This document shows positions 42,394 to 58,030 of a stretch of 64,000 nt of DNA, in pieces. The notes beneath the pieces are model-generated. The model made no database searches. It had not been told where the DNA came from and saw only the letters and a list, made by a program, of their open reading frames with translations. Source of the DNA: Pseudorasbora parva (taxonomy: Eukaryota; Chordata; Actinopteri; Cypriniformes; Gobionidae); assembly GCF_024679245.1 (NCBI RefSeq), contig NC_090186.1:40543681-40607680 (forward strand). Reading direction: 5' to 3'. Each line of letters starts with the position of its first letter. The stretch's first letter is position 1. The position numbers and the translations under genes are program-made.

Positions 42394-45300
42394 GTGAGTG
42401 ATACCAGGATACAGTTGAGATAATGTTATGTTGTCTGACCTCCCTATGATATCTGGTTGGTCCATAATGCGTTGACTTATCTTCTCTCTTTCTGTCACTC
42501 AGGTGGACATTGAGATCAATGGGGAACCTGTGAATTTGCATATGAAGTTAGGCGAAAATGGAGAAGCGTTTTTTGTCAAGGAGACAGAAGACAATGAGGT
42601 ACAGAACAACAGAGAAATATGCAAACACTCACCTTTTGCTTATCAATATTCATACTTGTTTCCTTTCTAAAGCTTTGGTCACACTTGTGCTCATTCACTT
42701 CTATAATGAGTGCTGAAGACCAGAAAATGCAAGCTCAAGTTTAGTGACCTCTGACCTGTGAATTCACATAGAGCAAAGATATTTGATCAGTAGAGGAAAT
42801 GTAACAAATCTCAGAGAACCATAAACATAAAGCTGATGTTAAAAAAGATGATAAAAGTCATTTTGCATCTTCAAAGCCTAATGTGACTAGCCTGACAAGC
42901 CAGAGCCACATCAAGATGTTTGGTCTGGAAACTCACCATTGACAGCTCAATCCGAGGGGCGGATAAACGGTTGTCTTTCAAACTCCCTCTGCACGCGATA
43001 GGATAGCGCTACCACCAACCAGAGCAACGAAGGTGAAGCAGAGCACATTGACAGGTTAAACATTCGGCGTATCCGGTGAGCAAAACTCAGAACACATCTT
43101 CCCTTTTTAAGAATGACTTCAGTGCCGTTCTTTGTTCTTTTCTCAGAGAAAAGCTTAACTCCAAGTCTTCCAGAGTCGCGGTCAAAGCTGATTCGAAAGA
43201 CCGCCGTTCGCCAGTTTCTGTGTTTGCTAGAAGCATGCGCACATGCAACTCGGCCGTCGTCATTATGGCTCCGCCCACACGATGTGATTGGTGCGACCAG
43301 AGTTTGGCGTTTACAGCTCAGAAGGGTATTGAGAGTTGCTAGACGACACTTGCGGAAAATTAGATTTGCTGCCGCTAGGGTGTGTCTAGATTTCTAGGCT
43401 ATAATGTGACCATACTGTGAACTTAATCCAGCTTTCTAGAACTGAACTGCATTCTGAAACAGATCAGTAAACATTTAAGTAAAATTATAAAAAGTAACAG
43501 TGCAGTATTTTAGAACAGTACAATTAGAACAAAGATTTATTGTAGAATAGAATAACATTTTAAAACATATTAGTGTTCTGAATCGGATCATATTGAAACT
43601 AATATAGGAAGTAAATATAGGAAGTGCGGTAAGACCACTGCAAACGTGACACTTGTTTTTGAGAATCAGACTTTGTGGTTCTGAGATCAGCTGAGAGAAC
43701 ATCCTTATTTTCATCATTTCATCTCTTTTTTTCTTATCTAATACTTCAGATTATTACACTGCACACTCTACATTTACACACGTTTATGTGACCTCATTCA
43801 AAAACAAAACAAACTCACTACTAATGTCTGTTGATAGCTCGCACAGTGTTTACACCACACACTCGTTTGATCAGATCTCAGATTAACTTTCTTTTCCGAT
43901 GATTCCCTACAGGAAGTGATCCCATCTTACCTGGTCACATCTCCCATTCCGTCCGACGGGGGTTTTCTGATGGGCTCCTGCACTGAGAATGGAATGATGA
44001 AGAAGAGGAGGAAGAGGAGAAGGAAGTGCAGAGTGGAGGATGTGAAGAAGGAGGAGAGCGTGGAGTTCTCAGATGAGGAACTGTTTAACATCGACATCAA
44101 TGACAGCGAGCAGCCTGATCAGAACAGGTCAGCTGATCCTTTAAAGCCTTTTTAGACCAAATACATAAATCTCAAAATTAAGTAGTTTACTTTTTTGCAC
44201 AACACCGGTATCTTATGTATGTTTCCATGTTTGTAGAGACCTGCTGAATGGAGCTTTAACCACTGGAAACAAGCAAAACACAACTTATGCTCGCTCAGAT
44301 GGAGAGTGGAGTCCGGTTCACAGGTGGAGCTCAAACACACATAATAAGAATGAGTTTTAAATTTTAAAAAGTTAATTTACGCATCACAACATTATAATGT
44401 GCAGTATAACAATTTTGACAGTTGTTAAGGATTACATTTAACAGTGTTATTAAATTATTCGCGCTATTAAAAAAATATATAATATTGGCAGATTAAATTA
44501 TAAATTCAAAAATTTTGGTGTCTGTAAGATATGTTTGCTTAAAGAAATTATTATAATATTTTTTTTAGAAATAATTAAATAATTAAATTGATTAAATGTG
44601 TCAATTAAGACAACAGGTGCTTGCAGGTAGGAAGATGTAGACACTGTTTTCAACATTGATAATAATAAGGCAGCGGCAATAGATGCTATAATTTAACCGT
44701 GTAAATATCAACTAGATTCTGTTTACATTAAGTGCAATAAATTTCATATTTTCTTAGTGATAGATGATATTTACATTTTCTTAATTTGTATTGAAAGTAA
44801 ATGCCTTTCCAAAGTGATATGCGATGGGAAAAAGGATAAGCTCTGCTAAAGGCAAATTCGAACCCTGGTCAATCACGTCAAAACCAAGATCCTTAAAGGG
44901 ATACTTCAGCGCTGGGAAGATGAATCTGTATTTAAACTGGGTCATCAATGTAGTAGAAACGTGAAATTATTTTTGAATTTGGTGCTTTCTAGACTGTGAA
45001 AAGACAGAAAATTTATTTTTGCCTCATGGGGATGAAAGACTACAATTCCCAGAATGCTTTGCTGCCCTGTGAGGCCACTTCCAAATCCACCAACTTGATT
45101 ACTGTGCCTGAGTTGGAGAAGACACTACAATTAAAAACTGAACGTGTCTGTTCAATATAAATGAGTGAGTCACCGTGATGAGAGCTGAGGTAATCGCGAC
45201 TACACTCGCGGCACACATTCACAACACGAGCTCAGTCTGGCGCGTTTCAGTTCATGCCTTTGCAAGCTTAACTTTCATAGAAATTAATTTGAGAAGTTAA

Positions 45301-48241
45301 AAGACTTCCATTGCTCACCATAGCTCCGTTTAAATGAGTGCCTGTAGCTGAGCTGAGCTCTGAGTGTGATCTCCACCCCCATGAGCGGGTTCAAAACATG
45401 TGGAAATGGCTCCCTCTGCTGGCTGTAGTCTTTAGCCTTTGGCCAAACATTCCAGGAATTTTTCCAGAAATAAAATGCATAAATCTCTTGTCTCAGGGAG
45501 ATATGAGGGGGGAAAGCACAATCATTTGAATATACTCCAGGGTTTCTACTGATACAAAGCCAAATGCTAATCGCTGAAGTAACCCTTAGTCGGATGCTTT
45601 ACTGATTGCGCCACAAAAGATATGCACGTTTTTTTAATCCTGTTTTGCCCAATCAGGCATTGTTAGGCGGAGCTAGTGCGAATAGCACTTGTTAACAAGG
45701 CACACTATTTGTACTTGGTTTGAATAGACTCTCCGTAATAATAATAATAAATTTTTCTTGAGTAGCAAATCAGTATATTAGAATGATTTTCTTTGTAATA
45801 CAAAGGTATAAATATAAAGGAAGAGCCCAAACACAGACACTCGCTCACACACCATTTATTCACTGCAAAGGAAATGTTTTTCTGCCAATTATAAACAAAA
45901 TGTAGCTAATAATCTCTGTCAGTGCTCTTTTTTCTCGTTATGTTTTGCATATAAAAATGTATCTAAAAATCTAGTTTGTGTAGTAAAGGAATATGATTTG
46001 ATTAGGTCCTCTCTTTTTCTCTCCAGTCCTAATGTGTCTCGTCCCTGCACCCCTAAGAGTGACTCTGAACTGCTTTGTAAAGATCATCAGGAGGATTCGG
46101 CCATGTTGTGGTCCTGGGGAGAGTTACCACAAGCTGCCAAGGTCAGAGTTATCCTAAAAACCAACTCACTGACACATTAACCCAACTAACAGCAACTATA
46201 AAGTCAATGTGATTTGAAAGACCCCTCATGTATTAAACTCATACTTACCTCATAATAAAAATGTATTTACAGCCATCATTTCTGTCAGCGAAACCAAACG
46301 TCCTGCCTGCGTGCCCTCTGTCAATCCCAGTCTCTGACAACACACATTTCAGAGTCATCCCTGAGACTGCCGCCCATCACCATGACAGCAAAAGGACATT
46401 ACATGCTGAGGGCCAATCAAACAGAGTGAAAGAGTTTGAAAAGCAGGATGTGACACCAGCAGCGTGCGTGATGTCTGAGGTTGAGGAGGGAGGGGAAAAA
46501 ACTGGACTCCGCCCACAAAATAAGACTAAAAGAAAAGGTTATTAGTGCAACATTTTAATGGGTTAAAAATTGTTTGGCTTGCTTTTGTGTATTTCTTAAA
46601 TTAAGGTGTTTTGTGTGTTCTCATGTAGATAAGAAAAGTCGCCATCTGGGTTCTGATGGTGTGTATTTGGATGATATTAAAGATTTGGAACCGGAGGTGG
46701 CGGCACTTTACTTCCCGAAAAGGTGTGTCATCCTAATTTAACCTCTATATAAGGCTGTATTAACCATGTAATGCCTGACATATGAGGCAATAGTCAGAAA
46801 AATCTGACTATTTCAAATGTTTATGGAACTTTTAGACAAAATATTTAAAAAAAAGTTTATTTGTATCATGGTTAGTTTTGAGTACCATATTTTATGCATC
46901 AGGCTTTTTATGGCTCACATAGTATGATGTAAAACTTATAGTCAAGGAGAAAAAACACCTACATTTTATTCAGAGGCCCAATGTGAGAAAAAGAGCAACT
47001 TGGTGCATATTTATATGGCCAACAATGAAGATGAAATCTTTATAACTTTATAGAGATGCATATAAATATACGCTGCTGTCACTCTATATCTCCTAATAAT
47101 GTCTTAGTAAGATGATATTTAGATGCTTAGTTTTATGATCAAAGTTATGTTTTTATTGTAGGTGGGAAAAATATAATGCAATGCAACACGATGATTGAGA
47201 GAGTAATAGAATATGACAGAGTCGGTTTTATCAAATATATGTATCCTAGAATGACTTAGATTGCTTATATCAACAATTAAACTTTGTATTGCCTGTTTTT
47301 GTGTTTTCTCAGTGGTTCAGAGCGTTTGGGTGAGAATGGCGTCCGCAGTGTGACCGTGTCTCCTCACTCTATGTGCAGCTCAGGAGCAGACAGCGGAGTG
47401 GATAGTTACGACCTGCCCACTATGGCCATCTCTCTCTGTGGAGGCCTCACAGAAAACAGAGAGATCACTAAAGGTGCACACACTACACATTAATTATCTA
47501 CAACAAGAGTCAGGACTACTTGCTTGAAATGCATTCATTAAGCATTCATGTCTGCATTTGCATACGTGCGTAGAGAGCCTTTATCTTACAATCACTCAAA
47601 CGTATAGATCATTATTGATTTACTGTCTCTTTCTCTCTCTCATTCAGAACATTTCCAGCAGAAGTCTGTGTCTTTTCAGCAGTTTGCTGATAATCCATCT
47701 ATCATTGATGACCCTAATCTGGTGGTGAAGATCGGCTCTAAGTGAGTGTCACATTACGGTAATCGATTCTCGTCTCATTTGTCTCGGACTGAAATAACAG
47801 CTGCTGTATTTATTTATTTTTATCTGTGCAGGTACTATAACTGGAGTACTGCTGCTCCTATCATGCTGGCTATGCAAGCCTTCCAGAAACCATTGCCTAA
47901 AGTACGCACACACTCTCAAATCAGTACTGGGGATTATATAGGCTCTTTGTCCAGTAACATTTAGAAGTCCGATTCATTTTAGCAAATCAATTAAGTCATA
48001 TTTTTAATTTCAGTTAAAAAAACTTGTTTAAAAAAATTATTTCACTGATTAATTTGATTCACTCAATAGTTCTTCCAGAAGTCCATTTGCAGGTTTTTTT
48101 GTATTCAATTTTTTTTTAGTTAATACTGGTATCATTATGCCTTTAATTCAGTAATTATTAATACGTGTTTTTACATAAATTATTTAGTCACATATAAAGT
48201 AATGGATGATACAGATGAGCTGATAATAATTTGAATGTAAA

Positions 48242-48339
<98 letters not shown>

Positions 48340-51300
48340 CACTTTTAACATTTAAAAAACATGACATGATTTTTTTTTTAAATAAATTATTTTAATATGT
48401 TTTAAGTATTAAAAAAATGGAAAATGAGCATACACTATTGAATATCCAATATTGGTCTATAATGTGAATAAAAAAATCTCTAATGATTTGTGTAGCCATA
48501 AATAAAAATGTATACACTACAGTTCAAAAGTTAAGGGTTGGTAAGATTAAAAAATAATAATAATAGGATTCAGCAAGGATACATTAAATTGATCAACAGT
48601 AAAGACATTTATATAGTTCTTTAATATTCTTTAAAGAATCCAGATTCATTTTCACGTTTTTCTACAAAAATATTAAGCATATTCAACATTGATAATAGTG
48701 ATAAATGTTTCTTAAGCAGCAAATCAAAATCAAATAAAAAAAATATTATATTATTATAAATGCCTCATTCATTCTTTGATATTAGAATGATTTCCGAAGG
48801 ATCATGCGGTGTTTTTACAGTATTTATGTTAAAATAAATGCAAGAATAAGAGACGTCTTTCAAAAACCAAAAATCTTACAAATGCTAAACTTTTGAATAG
48901 CATATTGTATAAAACTGCAAATGATGTGTGTAGTTTGACATATTCACAAATGTAATATGACTCTCAGTGATACTGTGATCAAGTTTTTCTATCTGTTCTC
49001 TTGTCCTGTGTATCACCTCCCTCTCTCTGTCCGTTTGTGTGTGTTTTAGTTTGCAGGGCTCAGTCATGTGTGTTCTGTGCTGGAGTTTGTTTTCTGTCAC
49101 CTGCTTCATTTCTTTACTTCCTCAGTCCGTTGCTCCAGTTTTTAATCAATCCTCTTCCCTGCATGCTAGTCCAGCATGTGTTTGTGTCTTCAGTTTCTGA
49201 GAGTTATTTTGAGAGTTTTTCAGTTGTTTAGCATTACGCTTGTGTGCATGTCCCTCACAGGCCACCGTAGAGAGACTTATGAAGGAGAAGATGCCCAGAA
49301 ACCGAGGAAGATGGTGGTTTTCATGGCGAGGACGAACAAACAGCACCAAACCGGTACTCAAATATGTACACATCACCATAGGCTTTGTTTCAAATGATGC
49401 ACTGGATGTGGACTTGCATGTCTGTGAAGTTCTCAATTGTAGGTTATCTGCATTTGCAGGATTCAGTCTCTTGCGGTTCAGCCTGTGCTGAAGGAGACGA
49501 GACCATCAAGAACAGGTTCAGATCTGATGATGGATCCATCATATGATTTCATCTGAATTTAATAATTTGTCTATAATTATTCATGTTTAACCAAGCGTTT
49601 GTTTACAGACGGCCAGACGAGTCCTCCTCCAGTGATGAAGATCGTCTGTCTGCCAAACCAACCCCTGTAGCTGTTCACACAGACCCCATCCCTGCTGCAG
49701 GAGGCGTGTCCTATCAGAAAACTCTCCGCCTTTCTTCAGAGCAACTCGTAAGTTTACTAAATTGAATTAGATAGTTCAAAATTAAAATTCTCTCAACATT
49801 TACTCTCAAACTTATGCCATCACCGACGTATTTTGTATGACTTTCTTCGGATATAAACAAACAAACATTGTCAGGAAAATAATCTGTGAGAAATAATCAG
49901 TCTCTGTGAGTCCATAATAATGCAAGTGAATGGCTGCTGATTGGTTTATGCTTGAAAAACCACTCACAGTGATTGTGACGGTAATCCACCCCTTTTTTAA
50001 CTATTAAATCAATGCTTCCCCACTCTATTGTCATATGACCGATCACAAGGGGGGTGTAGTAATGCGTGACAAGTTTGCGTGACAAGTTACGTGATTTATT
50101 AAACAAGTTAAAAATATGATTTTTTTTCTAACACACAACTATCGTTTTAATTCAGAAGACATTCATTCATCCACTGGGGTCGGATTACCGTGACTATCGT
50201 TGTGTGCTGTTTTTTTGAGGGTCAACCGAGCAGCATCCATTCACTTGCATTATATGGACTCACAGAGAATTATTATTATTATTTAGTGTGGGTAAAGAAT
50301 CATACAACCGGCGCAAGGAGACGTAAGTGTTTTTTGCTAGTTTCAGCCGACACAGTTATCATTCACAGTTATCAGAATCCGCCTCATGGGCATGCTGGTC
50401 TGGAAACGACTTGTTTGCTTAGGCACATTGTTGGTGCATTGCTATTTTGAGCAAAAAAACCCTCTTGTTTTTTTGTGTTGTTAAAAGTGCGATTAGTAAT
50501 TTGCGCCTATAGATGGTTGCACAATGTGCATACACTGGTTATTACACACACAGGGATGTGCAGCAGCACACAAACATTTTTAAGTATTAAAAATAAAAGG
50601 ATTCTTCTCTGGAGAAGCGTTTGGTCTTTTCGCTCACAAATCCACCATTATGCAAATGCAACTGGCTTTTAAAGGGAATGGGAGATGAGAATCTGATTGG
50701 TTTATTGCACATTACGCCTAAAACACAGCCATGACTTATTAAGAGACTAGGGACAACCCGCCGACCATTTTTTCCGTCTTAAAACTAGCAAAAGTGGATT
50801 CGAACACGCCCTCAGTGCACCTGCGCCATGCGCTTCAGACTATGCGCTCGGATCATTAAAATAAGGTCCTGTGTGTAGACTTTAGGAGAAAAATCATTGA
50901 TTATTCATTTCATAATTATAATTTTTACAAGCTAAAAAATAGTTTAGATTGTACATTTAAATATTTAATGCCACTCTAAATGCTACTAAAATAATTACAT
51001 TTGAGTCTAAAACAGTAACGAACAGCAGCATTTTGTTATAAAACAGAAGACCTGGAATTTCATGCAGAACTTGAATCACTGACTCATTCGAAACAAACCA
51101 GGGGCCGGGTGCATAAACCACTTAGACTAGTCTTAAAGGACAACTCCGGCGAATTTTTAAGTTTATCTTGATCGTTATATCTTTGTGAGTACAGTCTAAA
51201 GAAGAAAAAAAAGAAACTGGATTGGTGCTTGCAACACGGAGTTATTACAGTTAATAACCAGAGCTAAACTAGACCTCAGCTAAAACGGCAGCTTTACAGC

Positions 51301-54300
51301 TAAAATGGCAGACACAAAATGCAATTAAAATGTCTGTTTAACATGAACAGGTCCCTTACATGACAACGAGATGCGTTTAGCCACTTAGCTATTGTTTAAA
51401 TTCACCTGTTTTAGCCGGCTAGCTGTGTCTAGCGCTGAAGTCCTGTGGGAACTCCTTTGTAGCCGGAAAAATAGTCCAGTGGGGAAGAGCGTCGTGTGTA
51501 TGAAGAGGCTCTGCTCATCGGCTCGACGGTTCTCAGTATTTAACGTGTCCGAGAGAAACGGTTTTCGATCCTGTCCTGCTGATCCGAGGGCCGCTGCTCG
51601 TTCAGTTACTCGCGCATGCTCAGTATCATCGGCTCGTGAGTTCATCAGATCTCTCAGCAAAACATGACTCAGTTCAATGAACGGTTGGAGTTACAACATA
51701 TAATTCAAGACATTAGTTTATTTCTATTCAGAAGCACTGTCACTCATGTCAGAAAGTGAGTAACTAAAGTAACGTGTGTGATCAGCGCTGATTTGAGACG
51801 CGTTTAGAACGATTCAGTCCAATTTGGCGAACTGGTTCGCCCGGTTCACTAAAAAGAACCGGTTAAAAAGAACGATTTGTTCGTGATAAACTTAAAAATT
51901 CGCCGGAGTTGTCCTTTAAAAGTAAGTCATTAATTTTTTTCTTTAAGACTGGTCCTAACTTTTTAAAATCAGCTAGATAAAATGGTAGATCGGTTCAAAT
52001 TGAATTAGAAAAGTAAGACTGATGACATTTTGACTTATTGCTAATTGGACAAATTAGTCTTAACATAGTGGCTAAGTTTATGCAACTAGCCCCAGTTCTG
52101 TAGAATGAATCAGGCTTTCCAAAATTACATTTGAGAAAAGGGCAGTTTAAAAGATGGTGAATTGCACACACTCAAACCACAACACTGATTTGTGACAGTG
52201 TGTGTTTGTCTGCTATAGGTCAGTCTGCAGCTAAAGGACGGTCCTAATGACGTGGTGTTTAGCGTGACGACTCAGTATCAGGGCACATGCCGCTGTGAGG
52301 GAACCATCTACCTGTGGAACTGGGATGATAAAATCATCATCTCAGACATTGATGGCACAATCACCAGGTGCATAATCATAAACATAATCGATATACACAA
52401 TAATAAATCAGATCGCTTTATGTTGCTGCTCTTTTTTCACAGGTCAGATAAGTTGGGGCACATTTTGCCCACACTGGGTAAAGATTGGACCCATCAGGGC
52501 ATCGCACGCCTGTATCATAACGTCAGCCAGTAAGAGCTCACAACCACTTTCTCTGATTTTCTACTATATCATCAGGATGAAGAGTGAAATGCTTGTGTAT
52601 GTTTTACAGGAACGGTTATAAGTTTCTGTATTGCTCAGCGAGGGCGATCGGTATGGCTGATATGACACGGGGTTACCTGCACTGGGTCAATGAGAGAGGA
52701 ACCATGTTACCACAGGGACCTGTTTTGCTGAGTCCCAGCAGCCTGTTTTCAGCACTGCACAGGTGATTATATATAGCAGGGCTTTAACCACCATAGGCAC
52801 TGAGGTCACCCTAATATATGCTATTTCTTAATGCTGTGCTCTATTACGCACCAGCATCACTCTGTTTGTTGTTAGGATGACAGACCTTTAAAGTTACATT
52901 TTTAAGCTGGTCTACCTGAGCGCTCTAACAGTGCCAGTCAATGTCAAAATGATGGCCAATCAGATCAAAGAAGGCGGGGCTTAATGTTCACTGAAAATGA
53001 GTGTAAATGTCAACATAACTTTTAGTTTTTACAGTGAAAGTGTGTCTGCGTGATAAGATATAACTAGCTAAACATGAACTGTTTTTACAATGGATGTTTA
53101 ATGACCCACAGTCACATACAGAGATGCAAACTACGTAACTTTTTTAAATGTAATTTCGCCATTTTGAATTGAAAATATGCTATAATTTAAATAATGTCAT
53201 TCATAACTGAATGTGATGAGACATTTTTTTTTTGTGTGACATATTACATATTTTTACTACAATTAGAAATTGATCTTCTTTTATCATTCTCTTATTTCTC
53301 TCATTCTCTTATTTCTTCATTACCTTAAATCCCTTTAATCATTTAATGTCTTTAAATCCCCCCCCACTCACACACACCGTTTTATTCACTATATATCTGA
53401 AGACATCTTATTGACTTCTGCAGCTTTTACACCAAGCTAATTACATTTTTCATGTAATTCATTAAAAATAAAACACATAAAACAAAAATAATTTTTGCTT
53501 TATTTATAAGGTTACCGCTGTTGCTAAGAAGTCTTAAAATGTCTTATATTAAAATTGATTAAATTTAAGTTCATAAACAGTCTCAAATATCTGAAATGGT
53601 CTTAAAATATAATTCTTAAATTTGGGGACAGAAAAACAGTAATCACGATAAGGGCCTAATATGATTATTAAACTTCAAAAGGCAATGATTTATTTAAATA
53701 AATGTGAGTGCAGCACATTTAAAGTCACTGTCACATGGCACGGTTCTGGTTTCAGAGCAGTATGAAATAAAATAACGGTTGATGAATTATGACAATGTTT
53801 ACTTTATGGTGTTCATTTTGTAAAATGTTGTAGATGGTTGTAAGAAGGCATATTTTGTACAAAATCTGAAAACTTAGGCAACTGAACTCATCAGGCAATA
53901 ACTTTGTAAGTAGCATTTGCACTCAAAGGTACCTCACGATACTGACTTTTGAGGCAGCGAAATTATTTAATGATCTCCAGCAAAATAGAGCGTTTTGGTG
54001 ATAACTAAACAAATATTTAATTACTACAAGACCACCAACCGCAACTTTTAGACTGCATCTTTATTTTTCATTTCAACTATCATAGAATGGAACGCTCAGG
54101 ATTGTGGGATATCAGAGGCAGCGAAGAATACATCTATGCTGCCATCAAAAAAATCGATCAGCTGAAGGTATCTCAGGAGACAGGAAGTGAAGCTAACATT
54201 GGATTCGGACGTGCCGGCATTTTTAAGCTTTCGGACGCAGCTAGCATCTCCCTCATCTTTTTGAATGAGCAGCTGGAAGTAGTAAAGCATATGCATTTAA

Positions 54301-55501
54301 AAAAAAATAATAATAATACATTTTTTGGACTTATTTATAATTAAAACAATCACATTATGCATATTGTTTCCCCCCTGGATATTATCAGTATTTTGGCTAC
54401 ACAATACACTGTGATCTTGCATTTCACACATTCAACATATATACTTCACTAGTATTTGCTCAATAATCATTTTTCATGCCTTTTATATAAACACATTATT
54501 ATTATATCAGCAAAATCCATTATCAGTCATTTATATGTATGGATATATTTGTACATCAGTTTCAATACATGTATTACCTTTTATTTCTATATTTTTAGTT
54601 TAATTTTTTAGTCAATTAATGTGCTTTTGTCATTAAATTCATTTTTTATATTGCTATTTATGTATATATATATATATATATATAATTTTTTTGTTGTTGT
54701 TGTTATTTTTATTATTTTTGTATTTCCAGTTTATAATTAAACCTATTTTAGTGTATTCCCAAGGCAACATTTCAAATTTTCTTTTTTCAACTAATATTTA
54801 TACTATATTTTATTTCACCATAATGCCAATTAATCAAAATATTTTTAATGGTGTTAGTTCGAAACCCAAACCCAAATAAAGGGCCTTTGCATAACAAACT
54901 TAAGTGACACTGCAGGTTATCAGAAATGTTGTTTCTCACAATGATAACAAAACATACGCTCATACACACACACACACACTCTCTGCTTTTCAGGGAGGTG
55001 ATTGAGAAGAGGCCGGAGAAGTTCAAGGTGGCGTGCTTGACAGATATTAAGAATCTGTTCCTCCCAAACACAGAGCCCTTCTACGCAGCGTTCGGGAACA
55101 GAAACACCGTAAGTAAACATGAGCGACTATGACAATGCAAGAATTAGCTATTATGCAATATATATTGGTTAAGTGGTCATCATTAGTGATGGGGAGTTGA
55201 CTCCAAGATACCTCGACTCTGAATAGCCCCAGAGTCGGGGTCGACTCCAGTACAGGAATCGACTCAGTGTCGACTCTGTTGCTGTGTCCTTCTTTACTAA
55301 ATCTCTCATCTAAAGTGCATGGCAGTTGCACTTAAACCAAGAAGTGAATGAAATTAAGCGAGCGAGGTAAAACACTGACGTAGCTAATAGACCGAGATAT
55401 ACAGAGAGCTGTCACAGAAACTTTGTCTCACACATTTATTTGAGTGCTTACTTTAGAAACAATCACAGCGACTTTAATTAAATTGAAGGTATATATATTA
55501 A

Positions 55502-55578
<77 letters not shown>

Positions 55579-57969
55579 CTATATATATATATATATATAT
55601 ATATATAGATATATATATATATAGATATATATATATATAGATATATAGATTTAGTTTGGAACCTAATTGTGTTCATTAAACTAACCATAAATCATAAGAA
55701 AACTCACATCAAGAAGAAATGCATCAATAAGTATGCATTATTTTATGTATAATATCTTTAACTCGCCTTTTAAGACGATGATCATGTGCGTTTAGCGCCA
55801 TCACTCGTGTCGCGCCATCACTCAACAACAGCTTTTTGCGGGACTTTTCCTATGTAAAATTATGTATTGGCAACATATATACATAGAAATGCTGATAGCC
55901 ACTGAAGTCATCGCTAAGGACTAATTTGGGCGGCCAAGCTAAAAGTGTGTGGTTTTAAGACTTTGTGTTGGGGGAAATAATTTAAGTGTGTAACAACTGC
56001 AATTTTATCTGATTTATAACCCTGTTTTGATGTGAAGTAAATGGAGTCGAGGAGTCGATTCCATAGACTCCCACAGTGGGAGTCGTGAATCGGAGTCGAC
56101 TCCAAAAAACCTGGAATCGAACACCCCTAATCATCATACCAGCCCTAATAAACATAATTATTAGCTAACTTATCAGTCAAAATGATTTTCATACCTAATA
56201 AAGATGCCTGTAGGTGTTCTGTGCCATGTGTAGTTTTGTAATCCCAATTTGGTGTGTCTGTAGGATGTGTTTTCCTATAAGGAGGTGGGTGTTCCCTTAA
56301 ACAGAATCTTCACTGTCAATCCTAAAGGAGAACTGATCCAGGAACATGCCAAGACCAACATCTCATCGTGAGTACTGACCAGTGTTAGGGAAGCTTTTTT
56401 TAAACTGTTGTTTGTCAAGCTATGAGCTATTTATAAGACAAGCTACTTTTTTCTTAAAATAGTAATCTATACAAGAAGCTACTAATAAAAACTAGAAAAC
56501 TCTCTCACTGGGAGGGAAGGGAATGCTAAAGTTATAGCTTTTTATACTTAGCACAGGTGTTCCCTGAGGTTTTTGTCAACCGAACTCCTTAGACGTAAAA
56601 TATTTAATAAAAGTACCCCTGAGATTTTAACTTAATATTTCAATTTAACAACACATGCTGGGTCACATGACATGCAAGTAAACATAAAATAAAAAAAAAT
56701 AAAAAAAATCGGAAGCAAAAACGAGTTTTTTACTTTTAGTTATTAGAAGTAGTAGTTTTTAACTAAAAATATATATAAAAATATAACAGTTGTAAGTTAC
56801 AATTATACTGCGAAGTAAACATTACTTTTTTTATAATTATAACAATAATTTTATTTTACACTACAAATTACTATACTAAAGGTGTATTTATGTCATAATT
56901 ATCGTAATTATGAGATTTCAACTTAAAAAGTGTTCACGTCCTTGTAGAGCTCATAATTACAACAACAACTACTTGTACCACAGTGTTGGGGAGTAACTAG
57001 TTACATGTAACTAGATTACGTAATTTAATTATAAATAAATAAATGTACTCAGTTCCAGTTACTGAGAAAAGAGTTAAATTAATTATTTAATTGTACATCT
57101 GAATATTTTCTGTAAAGAGCTAGGATACATTCATTTGTTGCTTTTTCCTGCCATTTAAAGGCTGTTTAGTAAAGCGATGCTATTCTGATTCTTTTGATTG
57201 GCTCTTGTTTGAATGTGTATCGCATCACGTCTGACAATTACATCAATCCACATTGCCGCTAAAAGGCTATGTGGCTACAACCTGTCTGAGAGTTGCCATC
57301 AATGGCAAGTGCTAAAAATGTGTTCCAGTGCTAGAAAATAGAAAAGTAATCAAAAAGTAACCAAATTTAATCAGTTACATTCCTTGTAATAAGTAGTGTA
57401 ACTATTTCATTATTAATTTTAAACAGGGTAACTTGTAATCTGTAAACTATTACGTCTCCAAAGTAACCGAATAACAGCAAAATGCCATCATGAAATCACA
57501 GACTACATAATGTGAACGCACAACGCAGCATAAAATACTTTCCTCAAAAATACTGGAAATTAAGCACATAAAAATAAAGAAGCAGATATTGCATTGCCAT
57601 AAAATAAATCAGTGAAGTGATTTCAATGAAGTGTCCAAACAAACCAATTTACTAAATATTAATCAGACTTTCAAATGCTTTATATGAGAGAGAGTGCTTT
57701 GTAGAAAAATCTATGAGAGTAAAAAAAAACATGCATAGACACATCCATATTAAACACCGTGGCTTGTGACGACACACTGATGTTTTGAGACACGATTGAG
57801 TTAAAATTTTTAATTTGTGTTCTACTAAAGAAACAAAGTCATCTATATCTTGGATGCCCTGGGGGTAAGCAGATACACATCCAAATTTCATTTTTGGGTG
57901 AACTAGCCCTTTAAGCCAATTGTGTTGCTTCTTTAGTTAGTTACTCCCTCAGTTAGCACTGCTAGTGGC

Positions 57970-58030
<61 letters not shown>

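Noticed and set aside
43076..43397. Overlapping open frames on both strands in lpin1 intron 3
   Set aside because: They lie within a transposon with a 9-bp target duplication, on a GC-rich core, with no domain.
51385..51667. Two antiparallel 91-codon frames in lpin1 intron 14
   Set aside because: Both are inside a TTAA MITE and mirror each other; no similarity or splice context.
54087..54344. An extra lpin1 exon
   Set aside because: It does not match any lipin segment, and lpin1 exons on either side already join in phase with conserved sequence across the junction.
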